Source: Flavobacteriales bacterium (GTDB lineage: Bacteria > Bacteroidota > Bacteroidia > NS11-12g > UBA955). From it: a stretch of DNA of 32,719 nucleotides. The position numbers were made by a program, and so were the translations under genes. Below the pieces are notes generated by a model. It was not told the origin of the DNA. It worked only from the letters and a program-made list of their open reading frames with translations, and ran no database searches. The stretch is taken from contig NSIB01000015.1 in NCBI GenBank assembly GCA_002737625.1, positions 1 through 32,719 on the forward strand, read 5' to 3'. Below, in pieces: positions 1 through 8,380 of the stretch. Each line of letters opens with the position of its first letter. Positions within the stretch are counted from its first letter, which is position 1.

Positions 1-701
1 ATCTGACCACACATTTGCATCAACTCATTGAGTTGTTTTTCCAGGAGCCATTTTTCTCCGTCGGGGCCCCGGCCGTAGGCCGGGGGATCCAACAAAATCC
101 CATGGTACGTCTTCCCACGCCTCACCTCGCGCTGCACAAACTTAAACGCGTCCTCTACCACCCATCGAATCCCGTCCAATCCGCTCTCCTCCATATTTTC
201 ACGACTCCATGAAACCACCTGTTTTACACTGTCCACGTGTGTGACATCAGCACCCGCAGCACAAGCCGCCAAAGAAGCCCCTCCCGTATACGCAAACAAA
301 TTCAATACCCTTGGCTTCTCTTCCTTCGGAAACGTTTTTACCTTTTCGTATATCCAATCCCAATTCGCCGCCTGCTCCGGAAACAATCCCACGTGCTTAA
401 ACGACGTTAATCCCAATCGGAATTTCAACGACAATCCTCCCTGCTGATACTGAATCCACCAACGATCGGCCATGCCCGGCTTTAAATACCACTGGCCCTT
501 CTCCGCATCTGCCCCCGCCGCTTTTGCAAAGCTGGCGTGAGCCAACTTCTGCCATTCCTGCTCATCCAAACTCTTATCCCAAATGGCCTGGGGTTCGGGA
601 CGACGTAATATCCATTTGCCAAATCGCTCCAACTTCTCAAATCCACCCGCATCGATCAACTCGTAATCTTTCCAGGCGGTTGGACAAATCCGCTGACTCA
701 T
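1..701 (-). CDS. Class I SAM-dependent methyltransferase, RlmI/RlmK-like (COG1092), C-terminus off window
   Basis: This partial minus-strand gene is absent from the ORF track because its stop lies beyond base 1. The frame is open for 233 codons from ATG 699-701. Seen: a SAM-binding motif NLFAYTGGASLAA near residue 135, an acidic residue on the next strand (VTHVDS), and the substrate/catalytic motif DPPAYGRGPDGEKW near residue 208. Family knowledge: these motifs mark 23S rRNA m5C/m7G methyltransferases of the RlmI/RlmK group; the DPPAYGRGP form is the one I associate with Bacteroidota homologues. The ATG overlaps the parC stop by 4 nt (ATGA), so translation is probably coupled to parC. The DPPAYGRGP codons form a perfect GC-rich hairpin (67-85). 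The exact rRNA target cannot be told from sequence. Confidence 0.88.
   Translation of the reverse strand, partial: MSQRICPTAWKDYELIDAGGFEKLERFGKWILRRPEPQAIWDKSLDEQEWQKLAHASFAKAAGADAEKGQWYLKPGMADRWWIQYQQGGLSLKFRLGLTSFKHVGLFPEQAANWDWIYEKVKTFPKEEKPRVLNLFAYTGGASLAACAAGADVTHVDSVKQVVSWSRENMEESGLDGIRWVVEDAFKFVQREVRRGKTYHGILLDPPAYGRGPDGEKWLLEKQLNELMQMCGQ
67..85. repeat. GC-rich perfect inverted repeat within methyltransferase gene
   Basis: The arms CCCCGGCC and GGCCGGGG are perfectly complementary 8-mers around a 3-nt loop (GTA). The hairpin lies exactly in the codons of the conserved DPPAYGRGP motif, so it arises from codon choice and not from an extra peptide. It resembles the intragenic hairpins in moeB and moeA. 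Confidence 0.7.
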
Positions 702-3454
702 AATAAATTCAATTGTGGTGATCCATCACCGCCCAAAATCACATTCCCATCATTGTTGGGTTTATCTGGCCCTTTATCAACAACCTTCGTTTCGATGTTT
801 GAATTGCCAGAATCCCCTCCGGTTTCAGGACCGTTTTCATCGATATCATTGACGTCCATTGCGTCAGTATCCCCTTCAGATTCAAACTCTTGTGGAGCAG
901 GTGTCAATTTTCGTGTAATCACCGGCGCCTCGCCCACTTTATCGCTCTTCAACACCACCTTCTTCACCTTGTCCTGACTCAAACGATTGCCCAACACCTT
1001 CCAGCCCTTCACATCCATAAACCCATCCAACACCAACATTTCAACCACCTTTTCCCCGTTCTTCTTCTCCGTTGTTAATTCTACTTGGGCACCCACCGAA
1101 GTACTCGCAACCAACAATTCAGAACCTTTTTCTTCGCCGATGAATGGGAATTTCTTACCCATCGTTAACGTTTCAATCAAGAAGCGTTTCACATAATGAA
1201 ACTTGGATTTACCCTCGATATAAATCACCTGAATCACCTGACCTGCAAAATGTTTTTGAATAAAATAGACCGTATCTGGCTCAAAACGGTTGATCAATTC
1301 ATAGTTCGACAATTCGTAATGACCGTCTTTGTAAATAACCAAAACCTTATCATCGCCTTCAAATTCGCCCAAGAACTGACCCTTTGCATCGCCGTTCAAT
1401 CTACCCGTCATATCGTCCCACCAAATCTTCACTCCGCCCAAAGTTGATCCGCCCTTTTCCTTCAAATCCACCCGTTTAATCGGATATTTTGTAATTTGAT
1501 TTCCCCGAGCGCTCTTTCCTTTGATCGCCAAATTTGAAAAATCATATTCGATGCTCTTAATCCTCGCATTGGCCATCGCACTCATATGCAACGTAACACG
1601 CTCCGCCTCTCCATTGGGGTTGGCAGAGAAATACAATATCGTGGACTTGGGATGATCGCTCGAGAACACATATTCCTTCTCACGAATCAATCCCGTAGCA
1701 TTGAAACGTTTTGCCATGACTTTCTTGGCTTCTCCGTCCCAATAAATTACATTATAAGTAGTTCGTTCATCGTTTTTGCGCCATACATCTATGTGGATCA
1801 GATCCTTACCATAGAAATATTTATCCGTCACCTTGGCGATGCTGTATTTCCCATCTTCCCTAAACGCAATGATATCGTCAATGTCTGAGCAATCACAAAT
1901 AAACGTTTCTTTCTTTAACGATGTTCCGATGAAACCTTCCTTCAAATTGGCGTACAACTTCACATTGGCCACCGCAACAACATTGGCCTCAATGGTATCA
2001 AATGCGCGAATTTCTGTCTTCCTCTCTTTGCCCGTACCAAACTTCTTCAGCAAGCGCTTGTAATAATCCACCGCATAATCCACCAAATTTTCTAGGTGAT
2101 TATTCACCTCAACAATATCATCCTCCAGCCCTTTAATATACTCATCGGCCTTAAAACTATCAAACTTAGAAATCCGTTTAATTTTGATCTCCGTTAACCG
2201 AGCGATATCGTCCTGCACGATTTCCCTACGGAACAAACTCTTATAGGGCTCAAGTCCTTTTTCGATGGCCGCCAACACCGCTTCCCAAGTCTCACACTCT
2301 TCAATGTCGCGATAGATTCGCTTTTCGATAAAGATTTTTTCCAACGAGGAGAAATGCCATTTGTTCTCTAATTCACCCAACTCAATCTCCAGTTCCCTGC
2401 GCACCAAATCCAAAGTGTTTTGGGTTGAGGCTTTAAGAATGTCGTTCACCCCCATAAACTTCGGCTTATCCTCGTGAATCACACAAGCCAATGGCGAAAT
2501 ACTCACTTCGCAATCCGTAAACGCATACAAGGCATTGATAGCCAAGTCTGGACTGATCCCCGGCGCCAATTGTATCTCAATTTCAACATTCCTTGCCGTA
2601 TTGTCGATGACTTTCCTAACCTTAATCTTTCCGTTATCGCTCGCTTTGATAATGCTCTCAATGATCGATCCCGTGGTGGTTCCGAAAGGAATTTCCTTGA
2701 TCAACAACGTAGATTTATCCTTTTCCTCAATCTTGGAACGAACCCGAATCCGAGACCCCTTCCTGCCTTCGTTGTACATCGAAAAATCCGCGTACCCACC
2801 CGTAGGGAAGTCAGGCAACATATTCACTTTCCGTCCCCGCAAAATATCAATACTTGCCTCGCATAATTCAATAAAATTGTGAGGCATAATTTTCGTACTC
2901 AATCCCACCGCAATCCCTTCCACACCTTGCGCCAACAACAAGGGAAATTTCATCGGCAATGTAACCGGCTCACGCTTTCTACCGTCGTAACTCAACTGCC
3001 AATTCGTGGTCTTTTCATTAAACGCCACTTCCTTCGCAAACGCACTCAATCTCGCTTCAATATACCTAGGCGCAGCCGCACTATCCCCTGTCCTTATATC
3101 GCCCCAATTTCCTTGGGTATCAATCAACAACTCCTTTTGGCCCAAATTTACCAAGGCATCGCCAATCGCAGCATCACCATGGGGGTGATAGGCCATGGTC
3201 GACCCAATGATGTTCGCCACCTTGTTGTAACGACCGTCGTCCATCTCATACATCGCATGTAAAATCCTGCGCTGCACAGGCTTTAACCCGTCCTCCAAGG
3301 CTGGAATTGCACGCTCTAAAATTACATAACTCGCATACTCAACAAACCAATCCTTGTACATCCCACCCACGGCACGCACCTCGCCCAGATAACCCGTAAC
3401 GCCAGTCCCAGAAACTTCCTTCTGTGGTGATTCCAAATCTTCATCGTGCTCCAT
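698..3454 (-). CDS. parC: DNA topoisomerase IV subunit A
   Basis: 918-residue type IIA topoisomerase breakage-reunion subunit, which with ParE decatenates chromosomes. Seen: the N-terminal core begins at MYKDWFVEYASYVILERA (about residue 32), the quinolone-region motif YHPHGDAAIGD at about 89-99, and the catalytic tyrosine at about residue 131 in AAPRYIEARLS. The CAP-Y domain runs to about 480, followed by a coiled-coil gate and a divergent C-terminal beta-pinwheel lacking an obvious GyrA-box. The last 60 or so residues are an acidic, Gly/Asn-rich tail. I call ParC over GyrA from the lack of a GyrA-box and from the overall Bacteroidota ParC-like sequence. Its partner gene parE is about 26 kb away at 29346-31244. 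The stop overlaps the downstream methyltransferase start. No good TAnnTTTG box was seen before the ATG; TGTATTTTG about 30 nt upstream is a near-match only. Confidence 0.93.
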   Translation of the reverse strand: MEHDEDLESPQKEVSGTGVTGYLGEVRAVGGMYKDWFVEYASYVILERAIPALEDGLKPVQRRILHAMYEMDDGRYNKVANIIGSTMAYHPHGDAAIGDALVNLGQKELLIDTQGNWGDIRTGDSAAAPRYIEARLSAFAKEVAFNEKTTNWQLSYDGRKREPVTLPMKFPLLLAQGVEGIAVGLSTKIMPHNFIELCEASIDILRGRKVNMLPDFPTGGYADFSMYNEGRKGSRIRVRSKIEEKDKSTLLIKEIPFGTTTGSIIESIIKASDNGKIKVRKVIDNTARNVEIEIQLAPGISPDLAINALYAFTDCEVSISPLACVIHEDKPKFMGVNDILKASTQNTLDLVRRELEIELGELENKWHFSSLEKIFIEKRIYRDIEECETWEAVLAAIEKGLEPYKSLFRREIVQDDIARLTEIKIKRISKFDSFKADEYIKGLEDDIVEVNNHLENLVDYAVDYYKRLLKKFGTGKERKTEIRAFDTIEANVVAVANVKLYANLKEGFIGTSLKKETFICDCSDIDDIIAFREDGKYSIAKVTDKYFYGKDLIHIDVWRKNDERTTYNVIYWDGEAKKVMAKRFNATGLIREKEYVFSSDHPKSTILYFSANPNGEAERVTLHMSAMANARIKSIEYDFSNLAIKGKSARGNQITKYPIKRVDLKEKGGSTLGGVKIWWDDMTGRLNGDAKGQFLGEFEGDDKVLVIYKDGHYELSNYELINRFEPDTVYFIQKHFAGQVIQVIYIEGKSKFHYVKRFLIETLTMGKKFPFIGEEKGSELLVASTSVGAQVELTTEKKNGEKVVEMLVLDGFMDVKGWKVLGNRLSQDKVKKVVLKSDKVGEAPVITRKLTPAPQEFESEGDTDAMDVNDIDENGPETGGDSGNSNIETKVVDKGPDKPNNDGNVILGGDGSPQLNLL

Positions 3455-3598
3455 CTTGCGACTTCAAATCAAGCCAAAATACAGCAATAAAACCCAACAG
3501 TTTATTCACATTCAATCGTTTAAAACCCATTTTTGTCTCCTGAGAACTGATACCCATCGATATTAGAGATTCAATATGACAAAAAGTCAGTTTTTTTG

Positions 3599-3606
3599 TA
3601 TCTTTG
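3599..3606 (+). promoter_or_regulatory. Putative -7 promoter box of the sigma-54 activator/lptE/secG operon
   Basis: TATCTTTG matches the Bacteroidota housekeeping consensus TAnnTTTG and ends 18 nt before the ATG at 3625, predicting a leader of about 12-14 nt. No convincing TTTG at -33 is visible; a T-run precedes the box. Confidence 0.65.
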
Positions 3607-3624
3607 TAAATAGGAACGAAGCGC

Positions 3625-4881
3625 ATGGATATCCAACATATCAAACAGAGATTCAGTATTATTGGGCACTCACCATTATTAACAACGGCATTAGAAACGG
3701 CAATCAAAGTGGCTCCAACCGACATGAATGTACTGATTCTTGGAGAGAGTGGGGTAGGTAAAGAAAGCTTCAGTAAAATCATCCACCACCTGAGTGCAAG
3801 AAAACACGCACCCTTTATTGCTGTAAACTGCGGCGCAATCCCAGAAGGGACAATAGATTCCGAACTGTTTGGACACGAAAAAGGATCATTTACCGGGGCT
3901 ACGGACAAGCGAAAAGGATATTTTGAAACAGTGAGTGGCGGAACCATTTTCCTCGATGAAGTGGGTGAACTTCCCTTGAGTACGCAAGCGAGATTGTTGC
4001 GAATTTTGGAGAATGGAGAATTCATTAAAGTAGGAAGTTCTGTTGTTCAAAAAACCGACGTGCGTGTAGTAGCTGCCACCAACAGAGACTTGCTAGAAAG
4101 GGCGCGACAAGGTAAATTTAGGGAAGATTTGTATTATCGATTGGCTACCGTACCCATACGTGTTCCAAAATTGAGCGAGCGCAAAGAAGACATTTATCTG
4201 CTGTTTAGAAAATTTGCATCGGACTTCGCCGAGACCCACCATAGCCATTTGCTCGAGCTCACCGAAGCGGCGCAACAACTTCTGATCAGTTACCCTTGGC
4301 CCGGCAATGTACGTCAGCTAAAAAATGTGACAGAACAAATTTGTGTGCTCGAATCAGGCTCTAGTGTTGACGAACACACCATCGCAAAATATATTCCGCA
4401 CATTGAACAACCGCCCTTACCCGTGCTATTGGGGAAAATTGATGGCACAGAAGGAATGAGCGAAAGAGACATTTTTTACAAAGTACTTATCGATATGAAG
4501 CGCGATGTTAACGACCTTAAAAAGGTAGTTTTTGGACTCCTGGAAGGGAATCTCGATGCGCGTCAGTCCATGAGCAACACCATGCCTAACACCCCGGCAA
4601 CACCCCATGTTCCCGCAACCATTGTCAATCCTGTATATTCCGAATCCAATAACGCACCCAACCCCATCATCATTCATCATGAAGAGGAGGACGATGATGA
4701 TTTCCAGGACGCCGAAAGCTACCCATCTGCGCAAACGCTGAGTTTGGAAGCCCAAGAAATTGAGATGATCAAACGAGCTTTGGTAAAAAACCATGGCAAA
4801 CGCAAGAAAGCCGCCGATGAATTGGGCATTTCGGAGCGCACATTGTATCGAAAAATCAAACAATACGAATTGGAAGACTAA
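3625..4881 (+). CDS. Sigma-54 interaction (AAA+) transcriptional activator with Fis-type HTH, no sensor domain
   Basis: 418-residue enhancer-binding protein that would remodel RNA polymerase-sigma54 using ATP. Seen in order: AAA+ domain from about residue 12 to 240 with Walker A GESGVGKE (40-47), sigma54-contact loop GSFTGA (87-92, Ser instead of the usual Ala), Walker B GGTIFLDE (105-112), sensor motif VAATNRD, and YPWPGNVRQLKN (223-234). A linker of about 110 residues carries an acidic stretch EEEDDDD. A Fis-family HTH covers about 376-416 (KKAADELGISERTLYRKI). There is no response-regulator, GAF or PAS domain, so activity is probably set by expression or a partner. It is first in an operon with lptE 3 nt downstream. 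The same gene order is common in Bacteroidota. The 194-aa reverse ORF over its 5' end is a shadow. Confidence 0.93.
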   Translation: MDIQHIKQRFSIIGHSPLLTTALETAIKVAPTDMNVLILGESGVGKESFSKIIHHLSARKHAPFIAVNCGAIPEGTIDSELFGHEKGSFTGATDKRKGYFETVSGGTIFLDEVGELPLSTQARLLRILENGEFIKVGSSVVQKTDVRVVAATNRDLLERARQGKFREDLYYRLATVPIRVPKLSERKEDIYLLFRKFASDFAETHHSHLLELTEAAQQLLISYPWPGNVRQLKNVTEQICVLESGSSVDEHTIAKYIPHIEQPPLPVLLGKIDGTEGMSERDIFYKVLIDMKRDVNDLKKVVFGLLEGNLDARQSMSNTMPNTPATPHVPATIVNPVYSESNNAPNPIIIHHEEEDDDDFQDAESYPSAQTLSLEAQEIEMIKRALVKNHGKRKKAADELGISERTLYRKIKQYELED

Positions 4882-4884
4882 GTC

Positions 4885-5418
4885 ATGAAAGTCCTTGCAA
4901 ATCCATATAAGTCACTCCACTTTGTGCTGCTATTTCTGGCCGTAGCCGCAAGCGGGTGTAAACCGTTTTGGAAATTTTACGATTTTAAAGGGGCTAATAT
5001 CCCTGCCGACATCAATACGTTTTCAGTAACTTTTTTTAGCAACGAAGCTCAGCTCATCAATCCGCAACTGAGTATGAATTTCACTGAAAAACTTAAGTCG
5101 AAGTTTCAAACCGAAACAAGATTGGGGATGGTTTCTGCCAGTGGCGACTACCAATTTGCCGGTAGCATCACCGATTACAGCGTAATTCCTGCTTCTTTGA
5201 ATGCCGATATTGGGACCGCACAAAACCAATTCAATATCAAAGTTCGCGTGGAGTTCACTTGCGAAAAATATCCTGAAAAGAATTTTTCCCGGGACTATTC
5301 GTTCTTTAAACTGTTCGATGCAAGCGCATCGTTTCAAAGTGTGGAGGAAGGACTTTCCGCCGAAATCCAAACCCAAATTGTACAACAAATTTTTGCCGCA
5401 GTGGCATTGGACTGGTGA
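4885..5418 (+). CDS. lptE: LPS assembly lipoprotein LptE
   Basis: 177-residue outer-membrane lipoprotein predicted to plug LptD and help deliver lipopolysaccharide to the cell surface. Seen: a hydrophobic signal (about residues 9-21) ending in the lipobox AASGC with the acylated cysteine at about residue 25. The mature part has the LptE pattern: an early VTFFSNEA-type strand, a helix LSMNFTEKLKSKFQ, then SGDYQFAGSITDY and paired strands, and a C-terminal helix rich in Gln. The start lies 3 nt after the sigma-54 activator stop and the stop overlaps the next GTG start, so all are co-translated. LptE is poorly conserved in sequence; the call also rests on context between the regulator and secG. 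Confidence 0.85.
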   Translation: MKVLANPYKSLHFVLLFLAVAASGCKPFWKFYDFKGANIPADINTFSVTFFSNEAQLINPQLSMNFTEKLKSKFQTETRLGMVSASGDYQFAGSITDYSVIPASLNADIGTAQNQFNIKVRVEFTCEKYPEKNFSRDYSFFKLFDASASFQSVEEGLSAEIQTQIVQQIFAAVALDW

Positions 5419-6551
5419 ATCAACAAGAAATCAATCATATCATCCAACAACCCCAAGAAATCAATGCAGCTTCTGCAAGTGAGTTGATCGCCTTATGTGA
5501 AAAATACCATTGGTTTTCCGCACCCCATACCCTCTTGGCGCACTATTTTTCCCGTACCAACGACTTTAGAAAAGAGGAATGGCTCACCCGAGCCGCCAGC
5601 CGTATTCACAATCGCGAATGGTTGTATTATTTCATGCAACCCGCCATGTCCACTGAATCAATTCAAAAGAACGTAATCCCTATTTCAACAACACCGGAAA
5701 TTACCCAAGCGGAATCAACCAATACTGAATTCATTTCCCCAGAGTCACCCAATATAGTAGCAACCATTTCCAAAATGTTTATCCCAGAAACATCAGTCAC
5801 TGAATCAACTTCCATACCACCTAAATATCCCGAAACCCCGCTCAGAGAATTGCCTTTTAAAACACCGGAAATTCCCAATTTTACCGCGCTTTTCCAACCT
5901 GCGGAAGAATATGACATTGCCAAGGCAATGGGCACAACATTCAATTTTGAACCCGTTGAATTCAATCCGAGCCCAGATGAAATAGAATCCCCCCGCCCCA
6001 AACAACTTAAACCCTACAACCTGGAAGAGTTTATTTCTTTGGGATTGATAAATAACGAGGAAGCAGATACCCATGTTTCAGAAAGCAACGAGTCTGATGA
6101 AAGTCCCACTTCTGAAGCACTAGATTTCTATGATTGGCTGGAAAGCAAAAATACGAAATCCGTCTCCAGCAATTCAACAAACATCAATAGCACCAATGGC
6201 AGTGGTTCTTTGGAACAGTCAAAACAAGCCACCACAAACGAGAACGCCGTCCACGAGACAAATAAACCCCTACCAAATTTGGACAAATTTGGGCTCATCA
6301 ACCAATTCATAGAAAAGCAACCCAGCATCAGCCGTCCCAAACAGGAATTTTATTCCCCGGAGCGCGCCATGAAGAGAAGCGAAACCTTTTCACCCGCCAT
6401 TGTTACCGAGACATTGGCCAATATTTTCCGAACCCAAGGGCACTTTGAAAAGGCCATCATTTCCTATCAAAAACTGCAGTTGAAATTCCCAGAAAAAAGT
6501 GCTTACTTTGCATCCCTTATCGAACAAACTAAAAAAGAACAAAACCAATGA
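5415..6551 (+). CDS. TPR-containing protein of the lptE-secG cluster, function unknown
   Basis: 378 residues starting at a GTG that overlaps the lptE stop (GTGA). Seen: an N-terminal folded stretch of about 75 residues, a long low-complexity middle rich in Pro, Ser, Thr, Glu and Asn, a short island EALDFYDWLESK near residue 235, and a conserved-looking C-terminus beginning FYSPERAMKRSETFSPAIVT that contains one clear TPR unit (TLANIFRTQGHFEKAIISYQ). No signal peptide or membrane segment, so it is probably cytoplasmic. A protein of this plan commonly occupies this slot between lptE and secG in Bacteroidota, which suggests a role in envelope assembly or secretion, but I do not know its function. 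It ends in a 4-nt ATGA overlap with secG. Confidence 0.85.
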   Translation: MNQQEINHIIQQPQEINAASASELIALCEKYHWFSAPHTLLAHYFSRTNDFRKEEWLTRAASRIHNREWLYYFMQPAMSTESIQKNVIPISTTPEITQAESTNTEFISPESPNIVATISKMFIPETSVTESTSIPPKYPETPLRELPFKTPEIPNFTALFQPAEEYDIAKAMGTTFNFEPVEFNPSPDEIESPRPKQLKPYNLEEFISLGLINNEEADTHVSESNESDESPTSEALDFYDWLESKNTKSVSSNSTNINSTNGSGSLEQSKQATTNENAVHETNKPLPNLDKFGLINQFIEKQPSISRPKQEFYSPERAMKRSETFSPAIVTETLANIFRTQGHFEKAIISYQKLQLKFPEKSAYFASLIEQTKKEQNQ

Positions 6552-6847
6552 ATTGGATATTGATTATCGGAATTATTGCAGCCACATTATTGATGCTTAT
6601 CATTTTGGTCCAAAACCCAAAAGGCGGCGGATTGGCTTCAAATTTCTCTCAAGGAAATCAATTGTTTGGCGTTGAAAAAACTACCAACGTTGTCGAAAAA
6701 ATCACCTGGGGCGGTGCCCTATTATTGGTGGTAATTTCATTGGTTGCTGCCTCTTACAATAGCGAAAAGACCAAGTCTCAAAAAGGCAATGGAAAAGCGC
6801 GTACTGAGCAAGGCCCAGCTTTGCCAGATGTAAAAGCAGGTAAATAA
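6548..6847 (+). CDS. secG: Protein-export membrane protein SecG
   Basis: 99-residue accessory subunit of the SecYEG translocon in the inner membrane. Seen: first transmembrane helix at about residues 3-21, the SecG signature LVQNPKGGGLASNFSQGNQLFG (about 20-42, part of the cytoplasmic loop), second helix at about 54-69, and a charged Lys-rich tail. The start codon overlaps the upstream stop by ATGA. In many Bacteroidota this cluster continues into groES-groEL; here it does not, and the operon ends facing a convergent gene. Confidence 0.95.
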   Translation: MNWILIIGIIAATLLMLIILVQNPKGGGLASNFSQGNQLFGVEKTTNVVEKITWGGALLLVVISLVAASYNSEKTKSQKGNGKARTEQGPALPDVKAGK

Positions 6848-6866
6848 TACCTGATCCCCTTATTTA

Positions 6867-6891
6867 TTGCGATCGCAACGTGTTGTCGATC
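6867..6891. terminator. Possible hairpin end of the secG operon
   Basis: A perfect 12-bp palindrome TTGCGATCGCAA (6867-6878) overlaps a second fold, GATCGCAAC with GTTGTCGATC (6871-6891, one bulged base, 2-nt loop). It lies between two convergent genes and could act for both strands. No T-run follows, so classical intrinsic termination is uncertain. Confidence 0.35.
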
Positions 6892-7543
6892 ACTTCGCAG
6901 ACAAAGTAACCGTTTCTCGATCGGGCTTCGCATAGCTCAAACGGCTCAACCAGTTCACTCCAACGTATCCGTCTACCCCTATCGATCCTACCGATTTTGC
7001 CTTTACGAGATCCACACTTCCGTCGTTCGTAATCAACGCATCCTCTATTTCAACGTACACCACCTTTCCTATCACTATTAGTGTTCCATTGCATTCCACA
7101 CGATGGAACCCTTGCAACTCCAATCCAATTTTGATTGCACTCTCAGCCACAAACGGCGCTGTAACCCCATCTCTGTATTGCGTATCAAGACCAACAGCCT
7201 CAAACTCAGAGATTCCGCGCTCATATCTCGCTGAAGCCTGGTGAGCCTGCCGGTAAATTCCTTCCCCTACAGAATTCAAAGTATAACTGCCCGTGGCTTG
7301 AATATTCTGCCATGTATGTCGGTCTACACTATCCGGACGAATCACCATCCCCAAATAAGGCGGATTGGCACCCACATGAAAAATCGAATTAAAAACGGCC
7401 AAATTCTCTTCTCCTTCTGCACTTCGAGTACCCACCAAATTTAACGCTTTGATACCTGGCATCGAATTGATTAGCTGGGTTCGAAACCGCTGCTCCATTC
7501 CAGAAAAATCCTCTGTCCGATAAACGCTGTTTTTACTTTCCAT
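6890..7543 (-). CDS. Flavin-reductase-like, FMN-binding split-barrel protein
   Basis: 217 residues from ATG 7541-7543; the ORF track extends eight codons further to a GTG (7567) placed 3 nt after the upstream stop. I prefer the ATG because recognisable similarity begins just after it (MESKNSVYRTEDF). Seen: a split-barrel core with NLAVFNSIFHVGANPPYLGMVIRP, then TWQNIQATGSYTLN, the typical flavin reductase/FMN-binding pattern. The protein should bind FMN and may reduce it with NAD(P)H or bind a cofactor only. It follows the SDR-like gene by about 27 nt and is probably co-transcribed with it. Substrate unknown. In some marine Bacteroidota such a pair is found near photolyase genes (recollection), but none is seen here. 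Confidence 0.8.
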   Translation of the reverse strand: MESKNSVYRTEDFSGMEQRFRTQLINSMPGIKALNLVGTRSAEGEENLAVFNSIFHVGANPPYLGMVIRPDSVDRHTWQNIQATGSYTLNSVGEGIYRQAHQASARYERGISEFEAVGLDTQYRDGVTAPFVAESAIKIGLELQGFHRVECNGTLIVIGKVVYVEIEDALITNDGSVDLVKAKSVGSIGVDGYVGVNWLSRLSYAKPDRETVTLSAK

Positions 7544-7570
7544 TATTTTATGATTGATCGATGGCACAAA

Positions 7571-8254
7571 TTACGTGCGCAAACTCCCCATTCCTCCATC
7601 AACTGCCATCACTTGACCCGTAATCCAATCGCTGCCATCGCCAAGTAAAAACAAAACCACAGAGGCGATATCATTGGGTTCTCCAATACGCTGCAGGGGA
7701 TGTCTTTTGCCACTGGCTTCCACTTTTTCGGGGGTAGAGAGCAACCTCGACGCCAGATCGGTATTCACCAAGCTCGGTGCCACCGCATTCACACGTATCT
7801 GAGGTGCCCATTCGGCAGCCAAACTGCGCGTTAAACCTTCAATGGCTCCTTTGGCCATGGCGATGCTCGCATGGAACGACATTCCCGTTTGAACCGCCAC
7901 GGTACTAAACAAAACTACAGAGGCTTTTCCAGCCAACTTCATACCCGGCAAACACGCTTGTAGGGCTTTCACCGCACCCATCGCATTGAGCTCAAAATCG
8001 GCGCGAAACTCATCCAATTTCAGACCTCGAAAGGGCTTCAAATTGATACTTCCCGGAGCGTACACTACTCCGTGTATTTCTGATGGCAGACCCGGTGGCA
8101 CTTCATCTGAAACCGCATCCCATGCAATACCCACAGCACCTGCGGCTGCTTTACCGCTTCTAGACACCGACCAAACACTATGTCCTTGCGATACCAACCC
8201 GTCTACTACAACAGACCCAATGCCCCTACTTCCTCCGAAAACTATATAATTCAT
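7571..8254 (-). CDS. Short-chain dehydrogenase/reductase-like protein with altered catalytic residues
   Basis: 227 residues from ATG 8252-8254; the track start is a TTG five codons upstream. Seen: Rossmann nucleotide motif FGGSRGIG (6-13), an Asn at about 90 (ELNAMGAV), and a typical SDR C-terminus (IRVNAVAPSLVNTDLA, HPLQRIGEPNDIASVVLFLL, ITGQVMAVDGGMG). Odd: the YxxxK motif reads IAMAK (131-135), so the catalytic Tyr is Ile, and the catalytic Ser position appears to be Thr118 (FSTVAV). The Lys is kept. Family-wide loss of the Tyr in a Bacteroidota subgroup fits my memory of homologues. It may bind NAD(P) without ordinary dehydrogenase chemistry. Likely operonic with the flavin-reductase-like gene downstream. 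Confidence 0.85.
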   Translation of the reverse strand: MNYIVFGGSRGIGSVVVDGLVSQGHSVWSVSRSGKAAAGAVGIAWDAVSDEVPPGLPSEIHGVVYAPGSINLKPFRGLKLDEFRADFELNAMGAVKALQACLPGMKLAGKASVVLFSTVAVQTGMSFHASIAMAKGAIEGLTRSLAAEWAPQIRVNAVAPSLVNTDLASRLLSTPEKVEASGKRHPLQRIGEPNDIASVVLFLLGDGSDWITGQVMAVDGGMGSLRT

Positions 8255-8380
8255 ATAATGAAGAAACAAAGTTGCATCGGTTAGGTTTTGAATCTGAGGA
8301 AAACCTCAATATGAAAATCATCCCATTCCGATAAACAAACTAACTCCGTGGCGATTTTCACAAATAAAAAAATATTTTAA

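Noticed and set aside
2474-2866. 130-aa plus-strand ORF inside parC
   Set aside because: Antisense shadow; no recognisable domain.
3441-4025. 194-aa minus-strand ORF overlapping the sigma-54 activator
   Set aside because: It is the antisense of the AAA+ coding region; the plus-strand protein has all family motifs.
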